The notes: generated by a model not told the origin, from the letters alone. DNA of 64,000 nucleotides from Ascarosepion bandense (GCA_037127315.1 JBBBDQ010001186.1:4102001-4166000); one strand, 5' to 3'; shown: positions 1-10,999, counted from the first letter of the stretch. Program-made: numbers and translations.

Positions 1-324
1 CGTAAATTCTACTCCAGTAGTTTCTTTTCTTGCACGTCTCGCCTGTGGAATTCGCTTCCATTTACTTGCTTCTCCGACAGCTACAATCCCCAGGAATTTA
101 AATGCAAAGTCAATAGTCATTTCCTATCTCATTAATCTGCATCCTCTCTCTCGTGATCCTTTCTCCGTCCATTCCACTCCCATCAGTATTCTCATCCTTC
201 TCTTACCCACTTCCTGACACCCCCTATAACCTGTTACTCTTTTTTATAACTTTTTTTTCCTATGTAACCCCCTGCAAAAAAGTGGCAGTAAAATGCCTTG
301 CTTGGGGCAATATGATTATAAAAA
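1..324 (+). mobile_element. LINE family A, 3' end (cut by window edge)
   Basis: The first 44 codons read as the C-terminus of a non-LTR reverse transcriptase, with the family signature of a Leu-Trp-Asn-Ser-Leu-Pro stretch and a later EFKCKVNSH motif, then TAA at 133. About 190 bp of 3' UTR follow and end in the family tail 'cttggggcaatatgattat' plus A residues. The same C-terminus and tail recur at about ten places in the window, so this is a dispersed LINE. Jockey-superfamily affinity is my reading of the C-terminal motif. The 5' part lies outside the window. Confidence 0.85.

Positions 325-380
<56 letters not shown>
325..380 (+). repeat. (TAGA)n microsatellite at LINE tail
   Basis: About 14 copies of TAGA directly follow the A-rich LINE family A tail. 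Tetranucleotide tails grown from LINE 3' ends are common. Here the array begins exactly at the tail, which suggests it arose from it. Confidence 0.9.
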
Positions 381-381
<1 letters not shown>

Positions 382-559
382 ATGTGTCAACCTTTGTTAA
401 TTCTCTTGATATAAACCTCAAGATAGTCTCTTTACGTATAACAATGAATCAGGCCAGAACGCGATTTATAAAATTTTTTTTTCATCTTTTTCCTTCTTTT
501 TTCTTTTTTAACTTCCAATGCGTAGGTTGCCAGTCTACACATACTGAGACGTATTGATA

Positions 560-680
560 CCCCGACGTGGAATAATGGTTAGCACCAGAAAAATTACGGT
601 TGAGCAGTGACCTTGTACCTCACCAGGTTCTCAATAATTTGGGCCTTACGCCACATGTATGCCACACTTTAAAAATCACC
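560..680 (+). mobile_element. tRNA-Gln-like SINE-2, decayed copy
   Basis: The sequence 'gtggaataatggttagcac' resembles the A-box region of a Gln/Glu-type tRNA gene. About 60 bp later comes 'gggccttacgccacatgta', the body motif shared with the four-unit array at 42965-43400 and with the copy near 31800. The B box is degenerate. Confidence 0.5.
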
Positions 681-869
681 ATTCCGTGAAGCGTGATTGC
701 ATAAAACCACTAGAGAATTTATCTTTTCACGTACTTTTGTCAACTTCTAAAATTTTCCACACGTCTTAGATTCATTGTTTCACAACTGAGTCATAGCACT
801 TCTCAGCCACAGTGACTTCTTCGCTTTTTCAGTTGTACATTAACTTTGTTTCTTTCTCCCGCTCTCCCT

Positions 870-1200
870 TTTATTCCTTCACTCTTTCAGCTCAATGAGA
901 AAAAGAAAAAAGAAGAAAAAAACTGGCTGGTCTCATTCATTCTATGCCTCGAAAACCAAACTAGTGGCATTTTCCATTATCGACGATCAGACCCCAAACA
1001 ATCACCAATCACAATAAACGGATATTCCCTCAGGAAGGCCACGTGTCTTGAGCGTCCATTGGGACGTAAACACAACCCATACCTTAAGTGAAACTCATAC
1101 GTACGACACATCAATAATGATATCGAAAAAAATAGTCGGTTCTCTGTATTGCCACAGTAAGTAGATGACTTCTTCTGTTATCCTATACTTTTATATATGC
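870..1200 (+). pseudogene. LINE family B reverse transcriptase relic (1)
   Basis: One frame reads NWLVSF, then FHYRRSDPKQSPITINGYSL and CLERPLG. This matches the region between the palm and thumb in the second LINE family of this window; the parallel relic near 19.8 kb reads FHHRRSGS. Frameshifts and stops follow from about 1090. It ends near 'gttatcctatacttttata', where the equivalent element continues into its Lys-Pro-Lys-Met region. There is no promoter and no intact start, so this is a 5'- and 3'-truncated dead copy. Confidence 0.7.
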
Positions 1201-1509
1201 ATTATACATCGGTGAATCAATAAGTCTGCAACTTGGCACAGGTCTTAGCTGAGTTTTGATCCTGAAATTTTACTGTATAATTTCTGGTTTGTGAATTAAG
1301 GGCATTGGATAAAGAAAAAGATTATACTGAAAGATGAAATATTTGCTATGTAGAATAAAAACATTTTTCATCGTTAGTTACAGACTTATTGTTTTATCTG
1401 TTTATAAATAAATTAAGTGCATTGAAATAATAATTATCATACTGGAAGATAAATATTTGATGCGCAAAATAAAAGGATTTTTCATGTTTATCATTAGGCT
1501 ACGGACTTA

Positions 1510-2110
1510 CTGATTTATGTTCACACGAATAATGATGGCGACTCTAGATTGGACAATGGGAAGATGTTCCCTCAGAGAGGCCCCCGGGGCATTGAGTGCC
1601 TCTTGGGACTTACACTGGTCTTATCTATGCTGATGATACAACGGTATATACGTATATCTCTCTATACCGCTCCAGTCAGTACCTGACACCTCGCGTTATC
1701 CTCTACGATTACAAAACCCAGACTAGCTCGAAACTCTTGCCATATAGGCCATAGCTGCCGAATTTCACTTTTCAGTTTCGATAGAGTCCAAAAGGTTCTT
1801 GGAGGTTTTGTGAATGACAACTTATTTTTCCACCTTACAACCCTTTCCCCCCGCACGAAACGTCACGAGCCTCTAGCTTCTCAATTGTTAGTTCCATGGA
1901 AAGTGGTTCAACGAAGTTTCACCAATTCTTACCTTGACAGCCAAGACCCGCCATCTTACACCCATTGTAGCGAACCATTCTCATTCTTTTCGTCTTCCAT
2001 TAGAATAGCTTCTTCCCTCTAACCGCTGCGTTGTGAAATTGACCCCCAAGTAGATGTTTCCCTGATCACTAAAATCTTAACTAATTTAAGTCTAGGGTCA
2101 ACCTTTATTT
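1510..2110 (+). pseudogene. LINE family B reverse transcriptase relic (2)
   Basis: This is a second copy of the same LINE. It restarts at the SLREAPG equivalent (about 1565). It then runs through stop-riddled RT thumb and C-terminal sequence, including FHGKWFNEV (about 1897-1920) and AKTRHLT. It ends at the degraded family C-terminus, Phe-Pro-Asp-His then SRVNLY (about 2055-2110). Segment 1662-1856 has an accidental open frame on the other strand, which is a shadow. Several stops show it is not functional. Confidence 0.65.
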
Positions 2111-3200
2111 TCATCACATATACCCAAAACTGTGCATCTAACTCTGTAACACTCTATTTCAAGTGGATCTTTGGCCTCGTACAGGGTGAACACTATTTCA
2201 AAAAATATATTGATTCTTTATAACTATTCAATTCAGAACATTATTATCGAGATGTGCGTGAAAACTAACTACGTATTATTATCTTCAAATTACAAATTGC
2301 TTTGCAGTTTTTTTTATGACCCAAATTTTAACAGTACTGGCCCCCAAAAATGTTGCTTAAATGTGCCACTTTTGTTGCATTACTCACAAACAAATATTGC
2401 ATTATAGTCTGAAAGAACAAATTTGGCTGGTATTTTGTAAAATTATTGCGATATTGCAAATCTCATCTATACGAGATTTCGCCGAACTTATTATTTTTAG
2501 ATATCACGGCGCCAATGCTTTATAGTCGACCATCAAACATTTCATTTCAGTTGCTTACTGAAGTAGAAGACAGCATCAGAAATTTCTCTCGGAATATTCT
2601 GCTTTTAGATTATATGCATCCCATATCAAAATGCAAAAAAAAAGGCTGCTTTTATCATGTCGATATTAAGAATTGACCAAAAAAGAGAGAAAGAAGGATT
2701 CATTCTTTAAATAGAAGTGCAAAAAAGTCAGCTAGCAGCTCGATGAACTACACACGAGACCAAAAATGTGTAAAAAATGAAATTTAATAATAAAAAATCA
2801 CCGACATTTCAAGAAACAAAAATACAAATAAAACATGACTTCAAAGAAGACGCAGGAAGAGTTGAATTGAATATTCATTAATGTCGACCCAAAATATTTC
2901 AGTATCAACCAATGATATTAAAAACGGGAGACTTACAAAAATGTAAATACAAACCAGATAGAGATAACCTGTATTACTGAGAGGTAGAATTTGATGTATT
3001 TTTGTAATCACTTCACGCGAAACAAAGCAATAAAGCTACTAAGAGTGAATAACGATTGACATTGCATTCAAATTTTTTGAAGATAAGAATTGAGTAGAAA
3101 TCAAGAAGCCGGAAGAGAGTTCTACAAGAAACAGTTAGCATAGAACTTACGGTTGCCGCTAACCATTTTAAATGTAAAAAGATGAGACCTTGCCCTCAGT
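2111..3200. other. AT-rich stretch, nothing recognised
   Basis: I see only short open frames with no family resemblance and no clear repeat. Base composition is uniformly AT-rich with A-runs. It could be very old transposon sequence or unique spacer. Confidence 0.5.
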
Positions 3201-3620
3201 CTAGTCAGCCAGTTAAACGCAATACGTGATACACGCATTGGGCGATCATACGAATATAAAGCTGATCCCCCACTTTATGCCCAGTAGAAGCCTTAATCAT
3301 GTATTCAACTATTATTCAGTCAGTTAAGTGCCATACGTGATACACGCTTTGGGTGCTCATGTCTCGAAAGAGACATTACTGACTGGGCAGAAGATTATCC
3401 AGCAGTAGGTTGCCATTGATTTCTGCGGTAAACTGGTTGCCAGCCAAGGCTATACAACCCAATCCGTTTTATTATTTACCCTTTAACTAGAGGGAAGAGA
3501 TGGATTAATACCTTTCCCAAGGGTATTTGTTCGAAAGTGAATGCAAGGAATTCAATTGGAATTCGAACTCGGCTCCCCAATTTGTCGTTTCGAGTCGATA
3601 TCCACTGCACCACAACGCAC
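3201..3620 (-). mobile_element. Dimeric tRNA-derived SINE-1, minus strand
   Basis: Read on the minus strand, a tRNA-like head (3560-3620) has the A box 'tggtgcagtgg' and the B box 'gagttcgaattcc'. Next come the conserved body and the core ending in 'cacttaactgactg' (3317). A linker with half of a palindrome ('gatcccccactttatg', 3267-3282) follows, then a truncated second core (3201-3250). The same head-body-core-linker-core order recurs at 8271, 10105 and 44313. Confidence 0.85.
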
Positions 3621-3999
3621 AACAATCTAGTACTTTGCTTAATTTCCTAAAGTCTAGGTACCATAAAGTAAAATTCATCAGAAAATTACCACGAAATATT
3701 TAAGAATAGGCAACAGGGAAACTACATTATGTCGGTGAGAAAGTGTCTGAAGCCGCGATGCTACGTCAGGACCAATGATATTGCAGATTATTTTTTTAAA
3801 TTTGAAAAAGAATCTCTAAAAATAGGCAGGGGCACCAGACCAGATTTGACAGTAATATTCAAAGCATGGACGAATAGTAAACTTATAAATATGTCAGATA
3901 AATTCTGATAATAAAAATTTTCTAACACAACATAGTGAACCAAATTTCTTAGCAGAGGACATAACAATTGATTAGATATACACGTTCACTTTCATGTAA

Positions 4000-4547
4000 A
4001 TAAAATGTAAATGAAAATTCTACTCCCACAGCTTCTTTTCTCGCACTTCCCGCCTGTGGAATTCCCTTCCGTTTACTTGCTTCCCAGACAGCTACAATCT
4101 CCAAGAATTTAAATGTAGAGTCAATAGTCATCTCCTATCTCACTAACCTGCATCCTCTCTCATGCTCCTTTCTCAGTCCACTCCACTTTCATCCTTGTCT
4201 TACCCACTTCCTGACACCCCCTATAACCTGTCACTCTTTCTCATAACTTTCCTCCTATGTAACACCCTGCAGAACAGTGGCAGTAAAATGCTTTACTTGG
4301 GATGATATGATTATAAAAATAAAATCCTATACTATTATAATGTGGACGTAAAGTGCGAGATCAATTCTACATTACAATCAATATATAAACTTTTCCCTCA
4401 CTTTATGTCTACAGTCATTCTTCTTTTACCCACTTCCTGACACCTCCTATAACCTGTCACTCTTTCGCATAACTTTCCTCCTATGTAAACCCCTGCACAA
4501 AAGTGGCAGTAAAATGCCTTGCTTGGCGCAATATGATTATAAAAAAT
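4000..4547 (+). mobile_element. LINE family A 3' end with duplicated tail unit
   Basis: The family A C-terminus appears from about 4010 ('aaaattctactcccacag') and reaches its stop near 4140. The 3' UTR and tail follow to 4320. A ~64-bp palindromic segment comes next (4343-4406), then a second copy of the 3' UTR plus tail ending 'gcaatatgattataaaaaa' at 4547. Spacing between the two UTR copies is 226 bp. The same UTR-palindrome-UTR arrangement occurs at 49510-50095, so the unit seems to be inherited by the LINE rather than local. Confidence 0.75.
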
Positions 4548-5930
4548 TGTCAGTGGAAAACTTAGCTCGAGGAGTCGCAATGAATCACTCCTCTGGAGAT
4601 GTATATTGCAACACGTATCAGTAATTCATTTTATTTTGAAATGACTTCCATCTCATTTAAATACAGAAATGAATAGAAAATCAAGAAGAAAGGGATTGTC
4701 ATTGTTCATAAATAAATACAAGTCTTTATTAAAATATTCCCTCCATACAAAGCTCAAAAGCCATCTAGAGGGTTAATGAATGAGTTTGTCACATGGACGT
4801 AACAGAAGCATGTAAATGCAGATTATGAAGATACGTAGAATAGGTGACAGTAGACCCTAGACTTTAAGGAGGTAACATTGTATCGATAAGAGATACTCCT
4901 CTTTGGAGTCTGTTCAACAAAACAGAAGTCTCAGGGAAAAACTGCCTTTTTTTTAACATCTTTATTACTAATGGAATACAATGGAAATGAGGATGGTTCG
5001 TCTAATTGTATACATGAAACTGCGTTTGCTAGCTGTGAAGGTCTGAACTAGTAGATCGAAGTAGTGTACTTCGTCAGAATATTTGTCATGGAAATAACGA
5101 TACCAGCGATAGCTCTAGAAATGTTTCGACTGTGGGGATATGCTGTAAGATCAAAAATAATTCATCATCCACAAAGCCGTCTAAGCGTTTTAAAATTCTG
5201 TTAAGGCTGGAAAGTGTGGATTGGAGAAATATGAAAAGCATATTTCAATGTTATCGCTCTAAAAAGAAAAACACGCGACTAAAACCAGCATACGTAATTT
5301 TCTTTTCTTTATTCCCCTCCAGGCATCGTCAGTTATTATCGGCAAGTGAGTATTTAACCTTTCAGGTTTTCTTCTAACGAAGTTCTTATTGTGAGCATGT
5401 GAGAGATTCATGATCTTTCCTATTTGGTTAGGGTACTTATTTATCTTTCTATCATCAAGTCCCAATCGTGTTCATCTTAAGCTAGTTGAGCCACCTGTTA
5501 ACATGTCGGGAGCAGTCACTGACACCATGAGAGCGCGCGGAATCTGCAGTGGCTTGGAGGTTCACTTACGGTTTAACTTGCTGTTGCACCAGTTTTCTTC
5601 TGGTGATCTGGCAGACACAGTAAAATCTATTTTGGTATCTATTTTATCAAACTTCCTATTTTGGTATCTCCTAATACATATTGGGGTCATTGCTGATCAA
5701 CTTAGAACAAATGTTACTTATTGGTAGTAAATTCTTTACAAATCATCTCCTATTTCCTGGTCTGAATCACAAACTGCACATAATTATTAAAAGAAAAAAA
5801 AATAGTTCGAAATTTCACAGTGAATTACAGCATTCAAGAATAGAGCCTACAGTAATCAGTATATATCAATAAAAAAATGTCGGTTGCATTATTTCCTCCA
5901 TTGAATACTGTCTTGTTTCCAAAACCCGTA
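4548..5930. other. No recognised genes or repeats
   Basis: AT-rich sequence. The open frame at 5410-5727 (105 codons) shows no motif I know and has no supporting context. Nothing here can be annotated with confidence. Confidence 0.45.
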
Positions 5931-5961
5931 TATAACTATAGTAGTATAGGTATATACTATA

Positions 5962-6046
5962 GAATTCTAGAAGGTTCCAGGAACCTTCTAGAACTCTCTT
6001 GAACGTTCTGGAGTCTTCTAAACATTTATGGAACCTTCTAGAACAT
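5962..6046. repeat. Palindrome with heat-shock-element-like cluster
   Basis: 5965-5978 and 5980-5993 are perfect 14-bp inverted arms around one base. The region has repeated GAAnnTTCnnGAA modules: 'gaaccttctagaa' appears at 5981-5993 and again at 6031-6043, and 'gaacgttctgga' lies between. This fits the heat shock factor binding consensus, but no gene follows, so function is speculative. Confidence 0.5.
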
Positions 6047-6126
6047 GTTTTTGATTTAAGAAAAATTATTTATCATTCTTTGAAATTATTCTTATGAACG
6101 TTTACCGTTACCTCATTTACGCTGTT

Positions 6127-6410
6127 TATTGTGCAGTGGATATCGGCTCGGAACGAGAAAGTGGGGAGTCGAGTTCGAATTCCTGTTGAATTCATTGCAT
6201 TCACTTACGCGCAAATACCCTTGAGAAAGGTATTAATCCGTCTCTTCCTTCCAGTTATGGGTTAAATAACAGGACAGATTGGGTTCTATAGACTTGGCTG
6301 GCAACCAGTCTACTGCAGAAAGCAATGGCAACGTACTGCCCGGTCAGTCATGTCACTTTCGAGACATGATCGCCCAAGCGTGTTTCACGTATGGCACTTA
6401 ACTGACTGAT
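6127..6410 (+). mobile_element. tRNA-derived SINE-1, near full length
   Basis: A-box region 'tgtgcagtggatatcgg', B box 'gagttcgaattcc' (6173-6185), then the conserved body ('acagattgggttctatag') and core ('agacatgatcgcccaagc'). It ends at 'cacttaactgactga'. This is a monomer with no palindromic linker. It is flanked 200 bp downstream by a LINE family B fragment. Confidence 0.88.
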
Positions 6411-6599
6411 CGTTTTTCTTATTATTACAACGTTTCAGCTGCTCCACCTTGCGGCCTTTTTGAGATGCTGGATAAACCTTCAGAAACATTTTTCATTGGA
6501 CTATATTTAATCTACGAGTCTAGGGAACTATCGTCTTTGTTTTATTTAGTACTGCTCGCCTTGTTTCTATTGTATTGCCACTTTTTGAAATAGATTCCG

Positions 6600-6670
6600 C
6601 GAGAATGCTTCCCAGTCACTACAATCTTAACTTCTTCATCTCTAGGATCAACTGATATTTATCTTTGGTT
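6600..6670 (+). pseudogene. LINE family B C-terminal fragment
   Basis: The run Ser-His-Tyr-Asn-Leu-Asn-Phe-Phe followed by SRIN and a stop corresponds to the conserved C-terminus of LINE family B (compare CFPDNYNLNF near 20370). Only about 25 codons are recognisable. Confidence 0.5.
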
Positions 6671-7194
6671 GGCCCCTCCGTTGGCTTCCCTCACTTTTAC
6701 AAACTTCAAAAGTTTATGAAACTGTTCAATCTCTGATTTTGATAAGATTTGATCTTTAAGACTTTTCCCCCTGCGTTTTCTTTATCGTTTAGGATCATAG
6801 AGAAATATTATTTAAATCATTTTCTTATTTCAAAGAAGTTTCTTGATCATAGAGTCGGACTTTGCCGAAAAAATAAATTATTTTTCTAGCTGATTTTTGT
6901 ACGGCTGGGGTGCCCACAGGATCTTTATTAATTTCGTTGCATTATTTTATTTTCGCATTTATTTTTTTTTATTGTGTTTATTTTTTGGGCTTTAAAAAAG
7001 TTTTCTAGACGAAAAAAATCAGAGCAGACAAATCACACTGTTCTGCTAGTATTGACGTGAGCATTAACCATTTGATTTTGTTTTGAAATTAACCTCTCGT
7101 GTTCAAACAACTTGAGAGTGGAAAAGAGGGCAAGAATAGATTCGAACTCCTCTACTATGAATGAAAAATTATTCAATCAATTGATTGATCGCCT

Positions 7195-7590
7195 ACTTGA
7201 TTTTTGATTAAGAAATACTTTTATTCTAAATTTCATGCTATAAACAAGTAATATTTCTTTCAAATCAGATTAATTTACCTTTAAATGTGATAATTTTTCA
7301 AAAATAACGAATGACAGATATAAATCTTATTTTTTCAAGAATTTTAAAACTGAGAATTAACTTATGTTTACAAATGTGTCGATCGCTCAAAATATGGCCG
7401 ACAGAATTTTAGATTCCAATGAATATAATTTCTGTTTCAAGTACACCCGGGTATTTTGTTTAGTGGAAATAGTAAATTTAATAATTTAGCTTTCAGTTAA
7501 GCTAAAATTAAAGTTTCAAGTCAAGATTTTATTTATAAAAATTCAATTTAAAACTTGGATATCGAAAATAAAGTGGAGGTACCCAACTTA
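7195..7590. repeat. ~400-bp dispersed repeat, copy 1 of 2
   Basis: Aligns by eye, with many substitutions, to 38555-38955 in the same orientation. Shared blocks include 'ataaacaagtaatattt', 'tcaaatcagattaat', 'gtgtcgatc' and a closing '(a)ggtacc(t/c)a'. No coding potential or terminal repeats seen. It may be a non-autonomous DNA element. Confidence 0.6.
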
Positions 7591-7714
7591 AAGCTTAAGT
7601 GACGTTTTTTGTTGCTTTGATCAATTCATATAGGTTATTTAATGTCAAAATCTATATATATTGTACGTAATTTTATTTTATTTTTAACATTTTTTTAGCA
7701 ATCCAAATCTTACT

Positions 7715-7848
7715 AACTAACCCTTAGCTGGAGAGAGAAGAGATAAATTCATAATTTTACCAAGGATATTTGAGCGTAAGTGAATATAACCCAACTGGAA
7801 TTTGAACTCGGCTCTCCGTGTTGTTATCCATTTTACCACATGCACGTC
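7715..7848 (-). mobile_element. SINE-1 head fragment
   Basis: Minus-strand B box and body of the tRNA-derived SINE ('ggaatttgaactcggctct' on the plus strand), with a decayed A box ending at 7848. The core is absent. It abuts the 5S-like segment. Confidence 0.7.
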
Positions 7849-7947
7849 CAAGTTCACAGCACTAAGAGGTCAGCCATCTAAGAACTGACCTGGCTCGACG
7901 TTGCTTAACTTCGGTGATCGTAAGAGAACCAATGTGATGTGGCCTTT
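7849..7947 (-). pseudogene. 5S rRNA pseudogene
   Basis: On the minus strand the middle matches the internal promoter region of animal 5S rRNA: 'cgatcaccgaagttaagcaa' (box A region), then 'gtcgagcc', 'ggtcagttctt', 'gatgg' and 'tgacc'. The end 'gtgctgtgaactt' resembles the 5S 3' end. About 9 nt are missing near the 5' side and about 13 nt before the 3' end, so stems of the 5S fold cannot form. It is a retropseudogene or the head of a 5S-derived SINE. Its neighbours are SINE pieces in both directions. Confidence 0.75.
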
Positions 7948-7989
7948 ATCTCTCTAAAGTTTCAGTGACTGCTCGGAATATTGTACGGT

Positions 7990-8270
7990 TTAAATAAAGA
8001 ACCTTGCCTGGTCCTGCGCATGACGGTAAACTGCATCCGGTAGCAAGGCCTCTGATTGGGAGGTTGTGAGGAGCAAGGAATCACCTGTTAATAGCTGTTG
8101 TTCCCAGGTTTACCCTGACTCGGAGTGGTAGCACCATGTTAGGGTCCCAGCTATGAGTAAATAGTTAACCCCCAAACTGGGGTCAAAACACGATTAAATT
8201 ATAAAAATATACTTATAGAAATATATACATATACATAAAAATAGACTTTATAGAAAAATATACATTTTTG
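7990..8270 (+). mobile_element. SINE-4 (non-tRNA) 5' half, interrupted
   Basis: Starts near 'ctgcatccggtagcaagg' and carries the diagnostic 'ggcctctgattgggaggtt', 'ccctgactcggagtggtag' and 'ggggtcaaaacac'. It breaks at 8270 where a SINE-1 dimer is inserted and resumes at 8820. Related copies are 17186-17633 (minus) and 51358-51792. Confidence 0.75.
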
Positions 8271-8819
8271 TTCGAATTCCAGTTGAATCCATTGCATTCA
8301 CTTACGCACAAATACCCTTGGGAAAGGTATTAATCCGTCTCTTCCTTCCAGTTATGGGTCAAATAACAGGACAGATTGGGTTCTATAGCCTTGGCTGGCA
8401 ACCAGTCTACCGCAGAAAGCAATGGCAACCTACTTCTACCCAGTCAGTCATGTCTCTTTTGATACATGATCGCCCAAGCGTGTATCATGTATGGCACTTA
8501 ACTGACTGACTGAATATAATAGTTGGAATAATGATTAAGGCTTATATTGGTCATAAAGTGGGGGATCAGTTTATTACTTCATAACAATAGGAAACCGATC
8601 CCCCACTAATTACTACATAATAATATAATAGATTTCTTTTCCCTTTACCTATGAGTCAAATAACAGGACAGATTGGGTTCTATAGCCTTGGACGGCAACC
8701 GGTCTACCGCAGAAAGCAATGGCAACCTACTGCGGGATAATATTCTGCCCAGTCAGTCATGTCTCTTTCGAGACATGATCGCCCAAGCATGTATCACGTA
8801 TGGCACTTAACTGACTGAC
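8271..8819 (+). mobile_element. Dimeric SINE-1 inserted in SINE-4 with TSD
   Basis: Flanked by the 9-bp direct repeat 'acatttttg' (8262-8270 and 8820-8828). The host SINE-4 reads continuously when the insert is removed. The insert begins at the B box (5' truncated). It contains body and core (to about 8510), then a linker with inverted arms 'agtgggggatcagttt' / 'aaccgatcccccact' (8553-8608). A second body plus core without a tRNA head ends in 'ttaactgactgac'. The shared TSD shows that both halves and the linker moved together. Confidence 0.9.
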
Positions 8820-9062
8820 ACATTTTTGAAGAAAAAAGTATTATCAGCAAAACATTTTTGAATACAAAACTAGAAGACATTTTCAGTTTTCTGAAATAAA
8901 AAGTATAAAAACAACTTTTTTTTTTATTAAAATCTGACTAAATCAATCTTCTCACTATAGCCGAACATTAAAAACAATACATTAAAACCCACCTTTTTGG
9001 CATTAAATAACCCACAGAGGTTGATACGCCGTTAAACAAAACTCCAACTCAAACTAAAAAAG
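8820..9062 (+). mobile_element. SINE-4 3' half
   Basis: Continuation of 7990-8270. Contains 'aaaactagaagacattttc', 'ggcattaaataacccacag' and the 3' end 'gttgatacgccgttaaac' followed by an A/C-rich tail. The same 3' end is seen (minus) at 17186. Confidence 0.8.
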
Positions 9063-9989
9063 AACCTTGCCATCTATTGCCGAGAAATCAGTGATGATTC
9101 GTAGTCCAGTTCATTTCGCAAACACTGTAAAATGTACTACGTACGTCGAGTGTACATGTACTAATTTCTGATTGAATAAATCATTTTTTTAAAACAACAT
9201 CAATGTCTATGTTCAAACAAAATAGTTGTAATCATATTTATAGTTGAATCTGACCAGCAATAAGGAAGAGTCGGGGACGTACTGCTGTAAAACCATTTAC
9301 TCATGGAAGCAGAACAAAGAGGTCAGTGTGCTAGCTTGGCAGTCATGTGACCAAAATAGACAATCGCGGGCAAATGTATCTAGGACGCGAAAGCCACTGT
9401 TAATGCGCTGTAATGTGCTTTCGTCCACGCCCCAGTGTCGATGGAAAAACAGACCGTAGGAATTGGCTGTAAATTGCATTTTTTGTTGTTTTGTTTTAGT
9501 TTAGTTTTATTTCTTTCTTTTTTCTTTTCATCCCCAATGGGAAAGAGGACTTGTTCTTCTTAGTTAGCTACGACCAATGAGGGGTGAAATTGAGGATGAA
9601 GGCTTCATGCTTTTTTTTTTTTTTTTATAGGAATTAAATGAAAGTTTTTTTTTTCTTAGATGCCATACTGGCTGGTTGGGTTGGCCCAAAGAAAGGAATT
9701 AGAATGTAAAACTTTTTCTCTTTGGAGGAGTCTGAGTTAGGGCGATGCTGAGCAAGCTATTTCCGAAAACCTTTCCTAGTTATTTTTTCTTTATTCTTGC
9801 CATAAATATCTTGGCTTTCTTTTTAATTCATTTTTTAGAGATTAAATAAAAAAAGAAAGAAAAAGCCTTGTTGAATAAACACATTAGACGACTGGGTTAA
9901 AATTGCAAGATAATGACTGTCTTCACATCTTGTTATCTGTACAGTTAATTAATATTGACTGAAAGAAGAATAAAAAGACACTATTTAGA

Positions 9990-10026
<37 letters not shown>

Positions 10027-10090
10027 AACAGAACTAGAACTGAGAAATGGGTTCACAATTGCAGGGATAGACATAAATACACCACAGAAT
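9063..10090. other. Mostly unrecognised; local higher-GC patch 9240-9480
   Basis: 9240-9480 is visibly richer in G and C than its surroundings, with short frames on both strands, but I recognise no protein or RNA there. The rest is AT-rich with T- and A-runs. Confidence 0.4.
9991..10026 (+). repeat. (GACA)n microsatellite
   Basis: Eight to nine copies of GACA within AT-rich spacer. Confidence 0.9.
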
Positions 10091-10104
10091 AATTTTCAAC
10101 TTAT

Positions 10105-10675
10105 GCGTCTAGTTCGTGGTCCAGTGGATATCGACTCGGAACGACAAATCGGGTTGCCGAGTTCGAATTCCAGTTGAGTTCAATGCATTCACTTACGCAC
10201 AAATATCCTTGGGAAAGGTAGTTATCCGTCTCTTTCCTCCAGTTATGGGTTAAATAACAAGACAGATTGGGTTCTATAGCAATGGCTGGCAACCAGTATA
10301 CTGCAGAAAGTAGTGGCAACTTACTGCAGGATAATCTTCTGCCCAATCAGTCATGCTTCTTTCGAGACATGATCACCCAAGCGTGTATCACGCATGACAC
10401 TTAACGGACTGACTGAATATAGTAGTTGAAAACATGATTATAACTTCTAGTGGTCATAAAGTGGGGGTATATTTTTATATTGTTATGAAGTAATAAGCTG
10501 ATCCCTCACTAATTACTTCTTAATAATATAATACATCTCTTCCCCCTCTTGCTATGAGCCAAATAACAGAACAGATTGGGTTCTATAGCCTTGGCAACTA
10601 GTCTACCACAGAAAACAATGGCAAACTACTGAGGGATAATCTTCTGCCCAGTCAGTCATGTTCCTTTCATGAAAC
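10105..10675 (+). mobile_element. Dimeric tRNA-derived SINE-1
   Basis: Head with 'gtggtccagtggatatcg' and B box (10160-10175), then body and core to about 10415. The linker has arms 'agtgggggtat' and 'gctgatccctcact' (10458-10513). The second monomer has no tRNA head and is truncated within its core at about 10675. The architecture is the same as 8271-8819. Confidence 0.85.
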
Positions 10676-10999
10676 TGGGAAACTGCTGAACATTCTTCAA
10701 CTACCGCCGGCCGATAGCGAAGAGACCAACTGTCGGGTTCACGTGTGTCTGCTGGTTAAATACGCAAACCAAGCTGCGCCAGAGCAATGCACGTGATAGA
10801 CAAGTGAGAGGCGCCTGTCTCAAACATGAGATCACGCGAAACAGAAGTAAATGCGTAGGTGCGAAATACACAATGTATAAATGAGTGAATGCATATGTGT
10901 GTGTGAACGTAAAGATGTGTACGTGAGTACCATAATCTTATGAAGGTATAAAAGACAGAATTAATGACTGACAGCAAAAAAGAGAATCAAACTAGTACG
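10676..10999. other. GC-richer unrecognised segment
   Basis: Begins 'ccgccggccgatagcg' and is clearly higher in GC than its neighbours. No tRNA fold, protein motif or known repeat identified. It could be an exapted fragment or the 5' side of an unrecognised retroelement. Confidence 0.3.

Noticed and set aside
5410..5727. 105-codon frame as a host gene
   Set aside because: No recognised domain, no splice or promoter context, AT-rich; not distinguishable from chance.
10756..10977. 73-codon minus-strand frame in the GC-richer patch
   Set aside because: Thr/His/Ile composition without motif; overlapping frames are similar in length.
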